Below are positions 1 through 14,000 of a stretch of 64,000 nt of DNA, one piece after another. The DNA comes from Phoenix dactylifera. Its lineage: Eukaryota; Streptophyta; Magnoliopsida; Arecales; Arecaceae. The position numbers and the translations under genes are program-made. The stretch covers positions 32,337,227 through 32,401,226 of the forward strand of contig NC_052392.1 of assembly GCF_009389715.1 (NCBI RefSeq), read 5' to 3'. Positions within the stretch are counted from its first letter, which is position 1; each line of letters begins with the position of its first letter. The notes beneath the pieces were generated by a model. That model ran no database searches and had not been told where the DNA came from. It saw only the letters and a list, made by a program, of their open reading frames with translations.

Positions 1-16
1 CTGGTAGAGTTCATAC

Positions 17-3000
17 TCTTAGATGGAGGGTAACTTGTGTTCCGCGCTTTAGTAACTTCTCAGGATCGGTCTCTTCTCGTATCACATATGAGCTACTGTC
101 AGCCACTGCTTCCCAGACATACTGCTTATCTGACCTAGGGTTCTTTGTTGATACAACAACCTATTTCAGAATGGTTTTGCATTTCAAAAAATAAAAGGCC
201 ATTGTTTTAGCAACTTCACAAAAATGATAGCGAAAAAAAAGGGTAAGAAAATGCATCTGATGTGAATTTAAGCACTAGCAACTGCAAGTTAAATATTATT
301 CAACAAGGACCAGTTCCAAACCTTGTCTGCAACCAGGAAAGCTGAATAGAATCCAACACCAAATTGACCAATTAAACCATTGTCTGCCCCAACATCCTTG
401 TTCTCCTATATATATAAAGATCTTACATTAGTGATCTAAAGATTGATGCAAAAGCCAGCTAGATTTACCCGTTACACATTAACAAATAAGCCATACAGTA
501 CAATATTAATGTTATATTATTAAGTCAGATATCATAAAGAATAAAATTGAACCTTGAGAGCCTTTAAGAAGTTGGAAGTTCCACTCTGCGCAATCGTCCC
601 AAGACAATCGATAAGCTCTTCTTTGGTCATTCCAATGCCAGTATCACTGCAATTTCAAACCTTTTATTATGTACTGTAGAATTAGAAGAAAAGGAAACCA
701 AGGGTGTTTACTATCCTACCTGATTGTAATTGTCCCATTGTCTGGATCGGGCTTAATGCGTATCTCCAACTCACCACCATCACCAAGTAAAGAAGGATCA
801 GTCACACTTAAAAATCTCAGCTTATCCAGTGCATCACTTGCATTACTGAAAAAGATGACATCAATCAGCAGTAGCATTAAACAGCACACAAAATATTTTA
901 CGTAGGACCTATAAAAGAAAAAATTATCATCACATGAAAATAAAGTACAATCAGATATGTCCTATATAGGATAAACTGATTGTCCGGTCCTAGGAGCAGT
1001 ATTTCCTGAACTTGAACAAGGTATTAAATTATTATCTGCATTGGGAGTTATTCATCCATATGAAAACATTATGAGCATGTAAACATTGAAAATATAAGCA
1101 TGAAAATAAGGGGCCCACCTGTCTTCAAACTGCAACCTTTGCCTGCAATATTAGAACACAGATAATAGAAGTTTCAAGCCAGTCCTTTTTGAAAAAAGGT
1201 AGATGCCTCGGCAGGTTTAGAATTTAGAGAATACTGTCATCAACATTATGCCTATTGTGGTTTTCAAAAAATGGTGGGCATGTCCCACAAGCTCAAGGCC
1301 TACATGACAAAAACAATGCCGTCACCAAATCAAGGAGAATAACAAATGTCACCTTTTGAATCCTACAAACTGGTGAAATGCTAATTTTTTGTTCGTGAAT
1401 AATGCCACAAGGATCCAGCCAGTGGTGTTGTTTCTAATAAAGATTTTAGGATTTTGCAGAGGTGCCTGATCACATTAGAAGAAAATGTGTGTGAAAAGAA
1501 TGGTGCTGGTTACTGGGCTCATGCAAATCTACCTGGATGCCCTCAGAAGAGTTCTTTCTAACTGTTCATCAGCCATAGTTTTATGTTTGAATGTTATTTT
1601 TGCAGTCTTTTCATACTTCTGCAATCACCTTTTCATCTATAGGGCAATTTCTGAATACTGGCAATCTACTTAAAAAACAAAAGGCTCCATTGTTCATTAG
1701 TCTGTTGGAGCATTGTTAATGCATATTTTATCTCCCTTGTGCTGGAATTTCTATTTACGGTAATTTTGGATACATGGATCTACGTCTTCCTTTAGCATCA
1801 GTTTGGTTTAAGCAAGCAACATCTTACATGCTGATATCCCACCTTTACTCAACGAACAAATCCATTATACTTATTATTTTGTTTTAGCATGTCTTATGGT
1901 ATTATTTGTTGTTTCATAATAATAAGTGATTTGTTATTAATTTCTACTTACAAGCTTTTAAACATACAATATGCAAACATGAGTTTACACTAACTAATAT
2001 GTTGCATGAGATGATAAACTTTTCTTTCCTGCCTAGGCTTGAGCATCAATACAACGATAGCTGACTTTCAGACTAGAAGTTTGACACTTGGCTAACTAAC
2101 AAGTGGGTGGTAATTAACCCTCATGCCATTATAATCCACAAAAAATTGCACACCACAATCACTCAATATAATATTCCTATAAAATAAGAAAAAAGGAGAT
2201 AGACAGGAAAACTGTCCATCAAGAATATATTATTCTAAACCCTTTGATTAAGATGCATAACTAGAATTATTTTTTGTCACTATTCACACCGCATTTCAAA
2301 CCTTTAAAGCCATCATTTTGCTTGCATATGCAGAGAGGAAACATAGAAACGATCATTTATTTGACTATTTCCTTCTATCACCAGCAATATTCAAATTTCA
2401 TCTATGAAGCATATTTTAGAAATGAAATTGACAAGTAAAATAATGCTTTCAAAATGTAAGAAATATATAAAGAACCAGTTCAAACTTATAGGGTATTCTA
2501 GCTTCTTGAAATCCATGAATTGAGCAAACTATTGGAAATACCCATTGACTGGCCTATTACTAGTTGATTCAAAGGATACATATCAGTATATTAACAATAT
2601 TGGGGCAATGAAAGTGCAAAATCAGATTAATGAAAACATAGATTCCACAGGTCTGTCATGCCAGATTTTTGAAAGTACACTAAATACATCTAAGGATAAT
2701 TACCAATACCAACCTTACAAGCTCGCGAAGAAACACTTCTTTGTGGCTGTACAAACTATGAACTATCAAATCCAATAGGCGGCTGACCTGCAAATATCAT
2801 AAGTAGAACCAACCGCTTGTTGAAAAACTAACAGTGTGTATCAAATTAACAGAAACAGGTCAAACATATAACAAAAGCTCAGGATGAACAGATATAATGG
2901 GATTTTCCTTTTGAGAGAAAAAGACCGCAACTTTTTTAATTTGACGACAGAAAATTTTCAATTTTCAAGAACAGAGCTCAACAGAAGATATAAATAGGAT

Positions 3001-3439
3001 AAGACCCTTTCAAAAAACGTAAGAAACCCATTCCAATCCACAATTACTAAAGAACTAATAAACTAGAGTAATCTCACGAAAGATAACAAAAAAAGTCTCA
3101 ACTTTCATCAACAAAACTTAGAGAACAACAAGCAACAAGCCGAAATTGAGAAGATAAAGGAAACCGCACCTCGGCCTGGTACTCAAACTTCTCGCCAGAA
3201 GCCTCCTCCGCTTCCTTATCCGCAACAGCCGCCTCACACCGGACCACCATCCGGCTGTCCTTCTCCAGTTTCCATCTCAAGCCAGCTGAAGGAAACCCCT
3301 TCCTTGCAAGCAGGGATTGAGGCAAAACCGAACTTCTAAACGACACAGCTCTCGGAGGATTGGAGACCAAGGGGGAAGAAGGGAAACCGAAGGCCGAGAC
3401 AGAGGAGGTGCCCGGGCTCCGGCTCAATACGGGCGCCAT
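17..3439 (-). CDS. HSP90-5: Plastid-type HSP90 chaperone, N-terminal exons (partial)
   Basis: ATP-dependent HSP90 chaperone, most like the chloroplast form (HSP90-5/HSP90C), which folds imported stromal proteins. Exons read by eye in transcript order: 3439-3170, 2787-2714, 845-720, 646-553, 405-322 and 160-17. They total 792 nt (264 codons), have GT-AG borders and stay in frame; the rest lies beyond the left edge. The first ~60 residues are rich in Ser, Ala, Pro and Arg, as expected of a transit peptide. Then come [22 protein letters not shown] (read in two pieces across the exon 2/3 junction), DTGIGMT and [15 protein letters not shown], the three ATP-binding boxes of the GHKL fold. The start at 3439 is the first Met before the transit-like stretch. 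Intron 2 is long (1.87 kb). Plastid rather than mitochondrial targeting is inferred from similarity to the plant HSP90-5 N-terminus. The family call is near certain; organelle assignment is likely. Confidence 0.93.
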
Positions 3440-3785
3440 GGACGCGGTCGCGACGGCGAAATCCTAGAGTTCTGGAACAGTTCGGAATCGAAACCCTAGC
3501 AATTTGGAGAGAAGCGGCTTGGGAGGGAACACCCCTCGCGAGAGAGAGGAGGGTTTAAGGGGGCGACCACGGAGAGAAGTGACAGAGAGAGCATTCTAGA
3601 ATACGAGCACGAGATAGGATGCGAGATACCATTTCAAATTACAAGCATAAGAAATAATATGCGACAGCTTGATCTACCGTTGCTAATGTTATACAAAAAG
3701 ATCTTGTCCGTTGATCAATTTCTCACATAGCATTTCTATCCGCAAATGCGGTAGAGGTGAAATTGTGCTTAATATTTTATTATTT

Positions 3786-3798
3786 TTCTAGAAGGTTC
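3786..3798. promoter_or_regulatory. Three-unit heat-shock element upstream of HSP90
   Basis: The sequence TTCtaGAAggTTC is a perfect three-unit heat-shock element (alternating TTC and GAA at 2-nt spacing), about 350 bp upstream of the HSP90 start codon. A shorter two-unit copy, TTCTAGAA, lies at 3594-3601. Such sites bind heat-shock factors; their placement before a chaperone gene supports heat induction, though function is inferred. Confidence 0.7.
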
Positions 3799-3830
3799 TG
3801 TTCGCAGGGTTTGTAAGGCGCGGATGCTGC

Positions 3831-3885
3831 CACGTCAGTTCGCACAATATCCGCGAATCGATGTTCGGAAACTTTGGACACGTGG
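3831..3885. promoter_or_regulatory. ACGT-core sites in the HSP90 upstream region
   Basis: CACGTC at 3831-3836 and CACGTGG at 3879-3885 are ACGT-core (G-box or ABRE-like) motifs of the kind bound by plant bZIP or bHLH factors. They sit 30-90 bp beyond the heat-shock element and could belong to the same promoter. Short motifs of this size also occur by chance. Confidence 0.35.
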
Positions 3886-3889
3886 AAGC

Positions 3890-6800
3890 ATGGTGTGCGT
3901 CTAGCACAAAATTGGAACTTTATGTGGAGTTTTATGCTTGTAGGATAATTTAGCGGAGGTAGCTGAAAAGATCAGGATCATGCTGGATGGATGGAAGGAA
4001 ACAATAGCATTGGATATTTTTTCAGTGCTAGTAGGGTAAGAATATTGATGGATGTTACTGGTGACATGGAGATGGAAGTATAAATATGTTGCATGCGGCA
4101 AATGTTTTAAACATATTCAAAGTTGAAGATATTAGTATACATGACATGTGTCGTACATACATTGTATATCTACTTTTATCACAATGGCAAATGGCTTGAT
4201 AGACAAAAAATTATATTTATATTCTACACCACGTGTACCATGCGGCAGTTTATACTCCACCATATGCACTACACAACGGTGCATCATGGCAATCATGGAA
4301 TCACCTTATCTCGTTTTTATAGGCATCATTCATCATACGCACATCTCAAATTGCTGTCGCATTTATCTTGTCTCTAATTGTTTCTTTAGTACATAGCCAA
4401 CATGGTGCCGCTTATCTTGTTTTGAATTGTTACTATGGTACATAGCCAATATGGTGGAGTATAATTTCTCCTAATAGGCAGCCCCTCGATTTAGAACCGG
4501 AAAGAATCATGTCATAAGCTATCCATGGGCATTAAAGGCTTTTATTATCTACTTTTTATTTTTTATCTGCAAAAAAAAACTCATTCAAAAGTTATTCCAA
4601 ATTTGTAATGTTGATGTTGGTAGTAGATTGATAATGCATGTGGCCAATCATGATTGCCATCTTTGTAATGAGCCATGATTCAACAACTCATCATTTTTTC
4701 CCTTACTGGAATTTTTACTTGTCATGTGTAATGACCGCATCTTCCATGGATCTAGCAAGTAACTAGTTAGTCTGAGTGAGCTCAAATAATTTACAATAGT
4801 CCATTCTACTTCCATTAGAATACTAGGTAGCTCAAACATCTCTGTGAATGTCAGCAAGTTCTTGTTTTCTACTTAAAGAATGCGAATTGTTGATATCCTC
4901 AGGGCTATGGCATTGCTGAGCCATCAATCTCTGATACATTCACTTTTCAATAGGAAGAGTATAAATTATTCCCCTTCCAAGGCCAGTTTCTGTTTTGGAG
5001 GAATATCTAAAACAATTAACAGGACATGTAATTCTAACCAAAGCCATATTTCACCAACATCCACCCTGTAAAGTACTACTCAATTTGCACCATGAATGAC
5101 ATGCCCATGACATGTCAATGTGCATGCAGCTCTGAAAACAGTTGCAGAGGTCAATAGAAGCTCGGATCCAAATCAATGGCTGCACCCTTTTTTATTTTGT
5201 TTACATAACTCATCAGGAAGAATGGATCAGAGGGGATTATGTCCCATTCATTGATTTTTATTAGTTGCAGCATGAAATTATATTTTGGACAGTAAAATTG
5301 TTTGTTTGCGTTGCGCAGCAAAGGAAAACATGCATGAATATATCTTACAGGACAATGCTCTGCAGATCAGCACTGGGCAGAGAGAAATCTGTGGATGACT
5401 ATGATTCAATCAAATCATAATTGTTTGAAGTTAAAACTAATAATGGGGGGCAAAAATCCACATACTACTTTCCCCTCAAAAACACAATCAATGACTCATT
5501 CATAAACTATATGATGCTTACCAAAAATAAAATAACGCGAACACAGATAACCAGGAGTCGAACTTGCACCGGGATTTAGACATCTTTTGTTGCTGTCTTG
5601 TTACAGTGTCAAAGTCTTCACAAATGCCAATACATGCATTCTACTACTAGAAATGGAGATCAGCATACTTAACAAGAATTGCTTAAATTTGGAAATTATA
5701 ATCTTTTATATATTGAATTTATCATACTTTCTGAGAAAGTATCAGTTTAACTTTCAGAAAAAGTGCATGGCCAAGCTCGCAGAACGGTCGTTTATTGTAG
5801 TTTCCAGTGGTTTGAGCCTTTTAGGCTGCAGCTATGCAGCCAATGAACAAGTTGTCAGGTTATTCTAACAAATGAATATCCTCTCATGTACACAAGGCTG
5901 ATATGGGCAGCATGTGAAGTTTGGCAAGGAATACATACTACCTGCTTCTGATCAGGGTTGCCTTTCTGGATGTGAAAATCTCAGGAAAAAAAAGGATTTC
6001 GATCAAAGATACTAATTGTCAAATATTCACAGGATCTAAAAACAAGTTGACAAAGTTATTACAAATAATGAGCACTGAAACTTAAAATCAAACATTCAAT
6101 CACTATAAAAATTAAAATCACAAATTATGTGTAATTCTGATTCCCAACGTTGATGCAGATGCACATGCACATGCTTGTCATAAAACAGGCAAAGCTAAAA
6201 AGTTCTCTTGAAGCAGAGAACTACATTGGAAAAGGTAGAGGGTCAGGCCTGGCTGAGCACATACAACATATTGAATAGACCCATCTGGAATAGTGTAAAG
6301 ATCAAGTTTTTGGTCCATTTTTCAACAGCATCCCCTACCAATAGCAGACTGCAGGATGCCATAAATTATAAATATCATTTGCCTGCCGCTCACCTAACAG
6401 TTATCTGACTACATGGATAGCGCACGGAATAAGGCTAATCCATTGGCAGCAGTCGCACGAGAAGAACTTTGCTGACAAATATATATAGAGCTAGAGTTCC
6501 ATAAAGTTTTATAATTTTAAGTTCATGGAAAGAGAAAAATATATATCAAAAGAATATATCAACTATTAAAGAGGGTTTAAAACCCTTTATAAATCTGACA
6601 ATATCAAGATGTTCGAAAAACTTGAAAGTTTAATCATATTTTCAGAACTCGTCCAACTCTTTAACATTGTATCTAAAGATAAGCCACAACTATTTAAACA
6701 AAGATTTCCAATAGACACTTGCCAGTAAAATGAGCATTAGAATTGAAATTGCACCACAAGTCACAAAATGAAACAAGAATTGAACGGCCAATGGTGCAAT

Positions 6801-8024
6801 AAATAAGGACCAACTTTGTCATGCTTCTCAATCAGCACTACCTGACTTGCTAAAAACTACCTAGATCTTTTATATTTAAAATGACAATGATGAGCTAATA
6901 GAATAACTTCTTGTAAGGGCTAGTAGCAGTATACAGCATTGCAGATGCCTTCACAGTAGCAAACATAGTGGAGCACCATGCCCCCAACCTATCCACTATT
7001 ATATGTAATAGATGCAAGAAGCTGGAAGCTATTATGCATAAGGAGATTACATGCAAGAGATACGCAATTCTTCAGAAATTGCCTTTGATTCATTTCACCT
7101 TACAATTAGCGTACCCTGCCACCATAATGGGTATGAACAAAATGAACTTGTATTCTGCTCCTTATATTTCAAAATATAATTGCACTTTCCTCCAATCAGC
7201 AACAACACGAATGACAATTCAGTATATAGAGTAAAATCAGAGTCTATTCGCCAAGAAAGACACCATGTTCCATTATTTTCAACATTGATCTTCCAATCAG
7301 ACCCTTTTATGGAAGTATTAGAGTTATCCATGCTGTTATTTATGGCAAATAATTTGCCATTCGCATGAGGAAACAAAGACAAAAACAGGTATGTTGCCAG
7401 CACCAAAACCAGACAAAAGAATCACTATACTAAATTTTCTTATAGTAATTTTAATATACCATTTGCTACTTTGCTTCTGTTAGAAAGCTGATCTCACGAG
7501 GCAAATAACCAAGCTCAAAGGTAAAGTTATGTAGGGGCTATAAGATACCCACATGATTTTTATGCATACCAAATCTCTTTCAATGGACAGTAACATACAT
7601 GTCACCAAGATTGATTGCATGACACAGAAGAATAAAAATGAAAAGAGAGAATTTCTCCTTCTATGAGCCTGACAACAAAAAGCTCGTTAAATTAAACCGT
7701 ATTATTTTTTCCAATAAACATGAAGATGCGAATTTTCCATCACCAAGACAATCCACCCAACCCATATATTAATCAGAAAGGAAAAAACAACCCAAAACCA
7801 AGCACTGACCTCTGAATACCTCAGGCCCCGGAAGCTTTGTCTTTGAAACAGTCGATATTGCACAACCCCACCGATCTCACCATATCTCCAAAGCTGCCAC
7901 CATTTGATTACAACAGTCAAGAGAGAACCAGACAACACAAAAACCACAGAACACAAGAGATATATATACACATATGACAGAACACAAAAATTTGAAAAAA
8001 AGGAAGAAAATCTTAGCCAGTCAT
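3890..8024. other. AT-rich intergenic region, no supported gene
   Basis: I see no coding exon, RNA gene or bounded transposon here. Small open frames on both strands are short and lack family features. The part nearest 8024 is probably the 3' untranslated region of the hydrolase gene on the minus strand. Confidence 0.5.
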
Positions 8025-11000
8025 TTAAGTTTTATCCGACCGATCAAAGCTTTTCCTTGGTTTCTCTGGCTGGTCCATGTTATCCTTTGAATTGTCAGAA
8101 CGATCAACACTTCTTCTTGATTTTTCTCTCCTATCAGTGCTGGCTCTTGACTTTTCTCTCCGATCTGTGCTTTGCCTATGTTTCTCTCTACGGTCAATGC
8201 TTGACCTAGACTTCTGCTCTGTGCTCTTCCTTGGGAACTCCAAATTATCGGTGCTTGGCCTAGACTTCTCCTTCTGGTCAGTGCTTTTCCTGGGAAACTC
8301 TGAATTCTCGGTGCTAAGCCTAGACTTCTCCTTCTGGTCTGTGCTCTTCCTTGGAAACTCTGAACAGTCAGAGCTTGTCCTAGGAGCCTCAGAGAGATCT
8401 GAGCTCTCAGCTGATTCAATTTTTATTGCAGGAGACTTCTCTATGGCTGATATAAATTTTCTTAGATGCCTTATATAGTCAGGATAAAGTTCCAAGTTAC
8501 AATGGTTCCCTCCCTGAATCCAGAGAGGCTCATACTTTTCTTTGCACAGTTCCCAAAGCTGCTTCCCATGGTAGAATTTCACAACATCATCATCAGTTCC
8601 CTGAAAAAAAAAATACACTTCACAATCCTAAAGACAGGGAGAACTTCCTGGGAAAGCAGTATTCTTATAGAAGAAATTCTTTAGGCACAGACAACCTAAA
8701 GAAGCATGCATGCTTATTTATTTATGCCAAAAATAAAGAAGTTCATTTTTCTTTCCAATATTTTTCAAAGTATAGGTTGCCAATGCTGCACCAAAGATAA
8801 TAAACACTTGTTAATATCATGTTTGGAAGGAAAATCTTAATTTGAAATTTCCTATTTTTCATTTGCCAGTTCATGTAAAAACATCAGGTTTCTTGTATGA
8901 TGCAGAAAGGACAAATATTGAAGCATTTTTTTCTAGGCTCTTTATTCCAGATACTGCAGTTATTTTACATCAGTTATTCATTCTTCTGGTCAATGCACAT
9001 CGAACATCCTTTGTTTATGATGTAAGAGTTTCAAATGAATGCCATCTTACACTGACATCATGCCTATCGTTTGGTGATTGATAACTTGGACTCAATGACC
9101 AAAAGGATAGTTCCCACTGATTAATATAATTATACAACACGACTTGAATGTGTACAATTGAAGTTTTTCTACCATTCAGGGTATGAATAGTAAATACAAG
9201 AACTATAGTGCCAGCTATACAAATAAACTTTCTTTCATCTATTCTATTGCCCAATAGTGACTGCAACTACATTTCCATAAAATGCAATATCAAGCTCTAA
9301 TGGAAGGCACATTCAATACAAAGAAGGTTGGAAAGAGGCACCTCTTATGAGTCATGAGTGAGTTATGAATTCACCAAATAATTGTTGCATTCACTTGGTC
9401 ATGAGTATCACAATCTCATAAAAATAATGTAACATTAGTATGCTTTTTTCTTTTCTTCATCTAAATGACATATCTAGTAAACTTCAAATTCGCAAGTAAA
9501 TAGAAATCAAATACCAATCCAAAAAACTCCACTAGCAGAAATTTCTAACTCAAGATTTTTTTCTTAGTGAATTGAATGGTGCGAAGAATACCTAGACAAT
9601 GCTTGGGACATAAGAAACAAAGAAAGTGTTGCTGAATGCTGGAAAAAAAAAACACTAATGGAAGAAGATAAGTATTAAAAATATTTTCTAACAGGTAACA
9701 CCAAGTTAAATTTGATGTACACCCCTCGCCCCAAAGTTTAAGACTTAGATAAGTACATAAAGTTGTAGACAAAGAAGAATGAAATGAGAAATAAATAATG
9801 AAAGTTAAGCTAGCCAATAGTTTTCTATCCTTAAAACAAATGATTCATATATAATCATCCACTGGAGAATCACCATATATGCATGGTGCAAACACAAGCT
9901 CCATTCTACAAGTATATGAAGAACCACTAGAGGAAAAAAATAAAAATACAAAATTATAGCTACTATATGTTAAGAATGATAAATATAAGATAATTGGAAG
10001 GGAAATGAGGTTCCCCTACTTTGTCTAGGAAACTCCAACCCAACATTAACATGCAGTTATAGTACAACCATGGCATTTCATAAGAGTCCAATATCCAATA
10101 ACTAACTTAGCAAAACTTCCATAACATAGATTTCATTGGGAGCAGAAGAATGACTCCAACTGACAAAGAATGAATGCAGAGAACCCAAAGTACCAAGAGA
10201 AATAAAAGATTTATAGGCAACTATTTATACTGAGGCTAACTGAATAAACTTAAAATGTGATATGATGCTTTAGCAACACTTTCAAATAAATCAAGAGAGG
10301 TATCAATATAATGTACTCACATGAATTACAAGCACAGGACACTTGACATGTGAAATTTTCTCAATGTTCTGCAAAGATAACAAGAGTTCATGTTAATCTG
10401 CTAAAAGCATAAATTCTTTAAAACTAAGCAAAGAATGATATGGGAACCTTGTATATGTCAAACCAATATGTATGCTTCACAGGATACATCACTCGTAGAC
10501 CAGACAAAATGGGACTATGTAGAACAACTGCTCTCAAATGAGGCATGCGAGTAGCTAAATCCAAAGTAGGCCCACTGCCAACTGATTGACCATATAAAAT
10601 GATATCTTCTTCATGGGTTCCATATGTCTCCTCAAGGCATCTGTAAGCAGCCTCAATATCTGCATAAGTATTTTGCTCACTTGCCTGCCAGTAAAAGTAA
10701 TAAGAAAAGGTGAACTTTAGAGAAGTTAAAAATAAATAAGCAAAACAAGAGGCAGCTAAGAACATAATTCCAACCTTTCCAGATGATTGTCCATAGCCAG
10801 AATAGTCATACCTGCAGAAATTAGATATCTATGTTAAAAAGGATATCATCCACCACAAGCATGGGATGGATTAATATGAGAAACCAAAAGGCATTGAAGA
10901 CCTATGCAATTGGAGGCAAGGAAAACAAAAAGAAACACAAACTTGGAGGTCCATCATGTGCCAAGTGCTAAGTCTCGGCACCAAATTCAATTAGGGCTGT

Positions 11001-14000
11001 CAAACGGATAAGCTGTTGACGAGCCAGCTCATGTTTGGTTCAAAATTCAGCTTAAATTCAGCTTTTTAAATTAGTAAATGAGCCAAGATAGAGCTTGATT
11101 GGCTTGTTTGAGCTCGGCTTAATTAAAGCTTGAAATATAAATATAAAACTAATTAATATATTAATTATTTTAGCAACTATTTGTATACAACAAATATTTG
11201 ATAGTTATTCATTATAAACTAAAATAATTTGTATAAAAGAAAAGAAAATGTGATATATCTGGGATAATCAGTTTAAAGAGTCCACAAGCTCTAATAGATC
11301 TCTTGAATAAGCAGTTTGTGAATTGCGAGCAGCTTGAGACTGGCTCAAAATTAAAGGAGCCAGCTCAACTACTGTTTGTTTACGCACCTAAATTCAATAT
11401 TAGAAAGAAATGAAAGCTCTTTTATACAAAAGAAAAGGGTTTAACTATTTAAGCCCATTTACTTTAGCTTCACTCTATTGATCTCCACACACTAGAAAAC
11501 TTTCCAAAGTCATTCCCTTGACTTGTCACCAGTTCTTCGATTACACTCTTGTGAAGCACATTTGCCTCCATTTTCATATAGATGTTGCATCAAATGCTGG
11601 TGGGGTTCACATGACATAGAAATGGATACATGCAGATGGCTTTCAGCTACAAGTTGAATAGATACAACATTCCTCATGTGATTGTATTTACAGCACAAAC
11701 ATTTCAATATGGGGTCTCTAAGCAGAGAAAATCGAGTAGAAACCAACGTCTGTTGTGCCGGAACCGGGCTCCGTACCGGTTGTCTGGCAGCACGGGCTGG
11801 TACAACCCCACATCGTGTCGTGCTGGTCCAATACCGACACAGTAGAGGCGAGGGAGAGGGAGAACAGGAGAAAGAAACAAAGAGAGAGCGAAGAAGGAAG
11901 GGTGCGGAAGAGGAAGGGAGAGAGAGGCCGACCAAGGCTGGCCAGCAGAAGCCGAGGAGCCTCCACATGGAGGAGGCAGAGGTCGAGGAGACACGGAGGC
12001 CGGGCTCCACCTCCAGTCTCCTTTTATTTTTGCGGATTTTAAGTTGAAGTCGGCAAACCCATTGCCAACTTCACTTAATTTTTTTTTAAATTAAGTGCTC
12101 AACCATCTCAACAGTTATCATCCAAGTCTCCATATTTATATATCATTCAGAATTCAAACCAAAATATTTGACGACTATGTAGCCGGATATAATCATTGGA
12201 ATTAGTCCAAATTCATCATCTACATATGAATTTATTAAATAAAATTTAGGGAAAGTTATCATAGCACACTGCTGAACCATCTCATCAGTTACATTTACCA
12301 ATAAAAATATAGGCACAGTACAATTTGTTTGGATCAATGTCTGATGAGTGCGTCTATGTATACATATATATTACTAGCATAAAGAATTGACACGTTGATT
12401 TAGAATAGCCACATAACCCTAGTTTAAATGATTTCATTCCAACATCCCAAAAAAATATTAGGATTGCATTACTATCAACATCAACCTATTTATAATATCC
12501 GGTCTTTTTTTCCATTGATGAGGTATGAAGAAGTGAACAACTATGCATATAAAACAAGCCAAAGTGGCTGGTGCAATGAACAAACAACCAAATCATGCAC
12601 CGACATCAGGGACTTTTTGGAGGGACGGTCCCAACAGCAAGAAAATTGCATCTATCTTTTCTCTTCTAGCGGTTAGCCACACGGTAGTTGTACGCCAACA
12701 ATATACTGTTACCGATTGAGGGCGGTGACCACGCCACCGCTATTGTAATGGTCCTCTGTACTGAGTCTCCGTCGGTGTCGATGGCGTGGTGTAAGCATCC
12801 TCCGATGAAACCTGGCGGCGAAAATAACGACATTATCGTACCTTCCTCATTGAGCATGTGATACGTATTATAACGACAACATAAAAACCCTATCTCCACA
12901 ACTGTACGTTGACAGCTACAGGAGCCTCCTAAGGACTGGCATGTAGCTCATGAGATTTAAATTATATACAACACTTCTAGCCAACATCTCTAAAGTCAAC
13001 ACAAGTCATAAAGTATTGGAATTTTGGTCATTGAACATAAATAACTATTATCATTGAACATAAATAACTTAATTTTTTTGAATAAAAAAATAAGTAAAGT
13101 CGGCAATGGGTTTGCCGACTTTAACTTAAAATCCGGAAAAATAAAAGGGGGCCCCCTCCGGGCCCCTGTTTCGAAACAAACAGGGGACCGGAAGCGGAGC
13201 CCCGCCTCCGTGTCTCTTCGGTCTCTGCCTCCTCCGTGTGGAGGTTCCCCGGCCTCCACCAGGCAACCCCAATCGGCCTCTCTCTTTCTTTCTCTCCCTC
13301 TCCCTCTCCCTCCCCCTCTCTCTTTCTCTCCTTTTCCTTCTCCTTCTCCCCCTCTGGCGACGGAGTCTCGATTGCGATGACGGAATCGTCCCAATCCGCC
13401 GCCGGTACGACTTGGGACGCTCTGAACCGGGCGGTTTGGGATGGTTTCGCCGACCATGGTAGAAACTGTAACAAAGTTTTCTTTATGGTAAAGCACAGAC
13501 ACAATGGTCGACCTTACCAATAAAATCCTTGAGTTTTTCTTCTTTCTAGGTCATATTACTAGAAGCATAGGATATAGCAGACTAAATATTTGCGTTTCAG
13601 TAAAGTCCATCCATGCATTTTAAATCTCCCATCGGAACTTCCAACAAGGCACGGTTTGTGATCAATAGAGAAACCAATCAAAGATTGAAGTTATTAACTT
13701 TCAGTACAACGTAGATAAAATTCAAGTTTTGCATAACTTCCTTTGCTTTCAAGCTTTTTATCAACATAACTTTATGAGGCTTCCTATAGTTGAAATTACT
13801 TTTTCTGTAGACATCTTTCTGCTTATAGTAGACTCTTGATACAGTTTTCCTCTACTATGCGCAAACTTCTTTTGTTCCTTCACATGTCCATGTGCCACAG
13901 GTTAATCTTATTTTCATTGATAATTACAAATTAACTAGTCAGCAGTTGCACTTATATAACTTCATTTTGTATACCTTTGCTAGCTCATCGTAGATGTTCT

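Noticed and set aside
1114-1144. Short segment with AG before and GT after inside HSP90 intron 2, a possible micro-exon
   Set aside because: The protein reads straight from exon 2 to exon 3 through the conserved LVSNASDAL without it.
5540-5580. GTTCGACTCC word on the minus strand resembling a tRNA T-loop
   Set aside because: No matching acceptor, D or anticodon arms at the right distances.
7702-7971. An 89-codon hydrophobic minus-strand frame
   Set aside because: It lies in the likely 3' untranslated region of the hydrolase gene, has no family similarity that I recognise, and its hydrophobicity follows from AT-rich codons.
11682-13520. Several 70-175-codon frames on both strands around 11.7-12.0 and 13.0-13.5 kb
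   Set aside because: They follow the purine/pyrimidine-rich tracts of the hAT-like element arms and give Pro/Ser/Arg or Glu/Arg low-complexity proteins with no domain.
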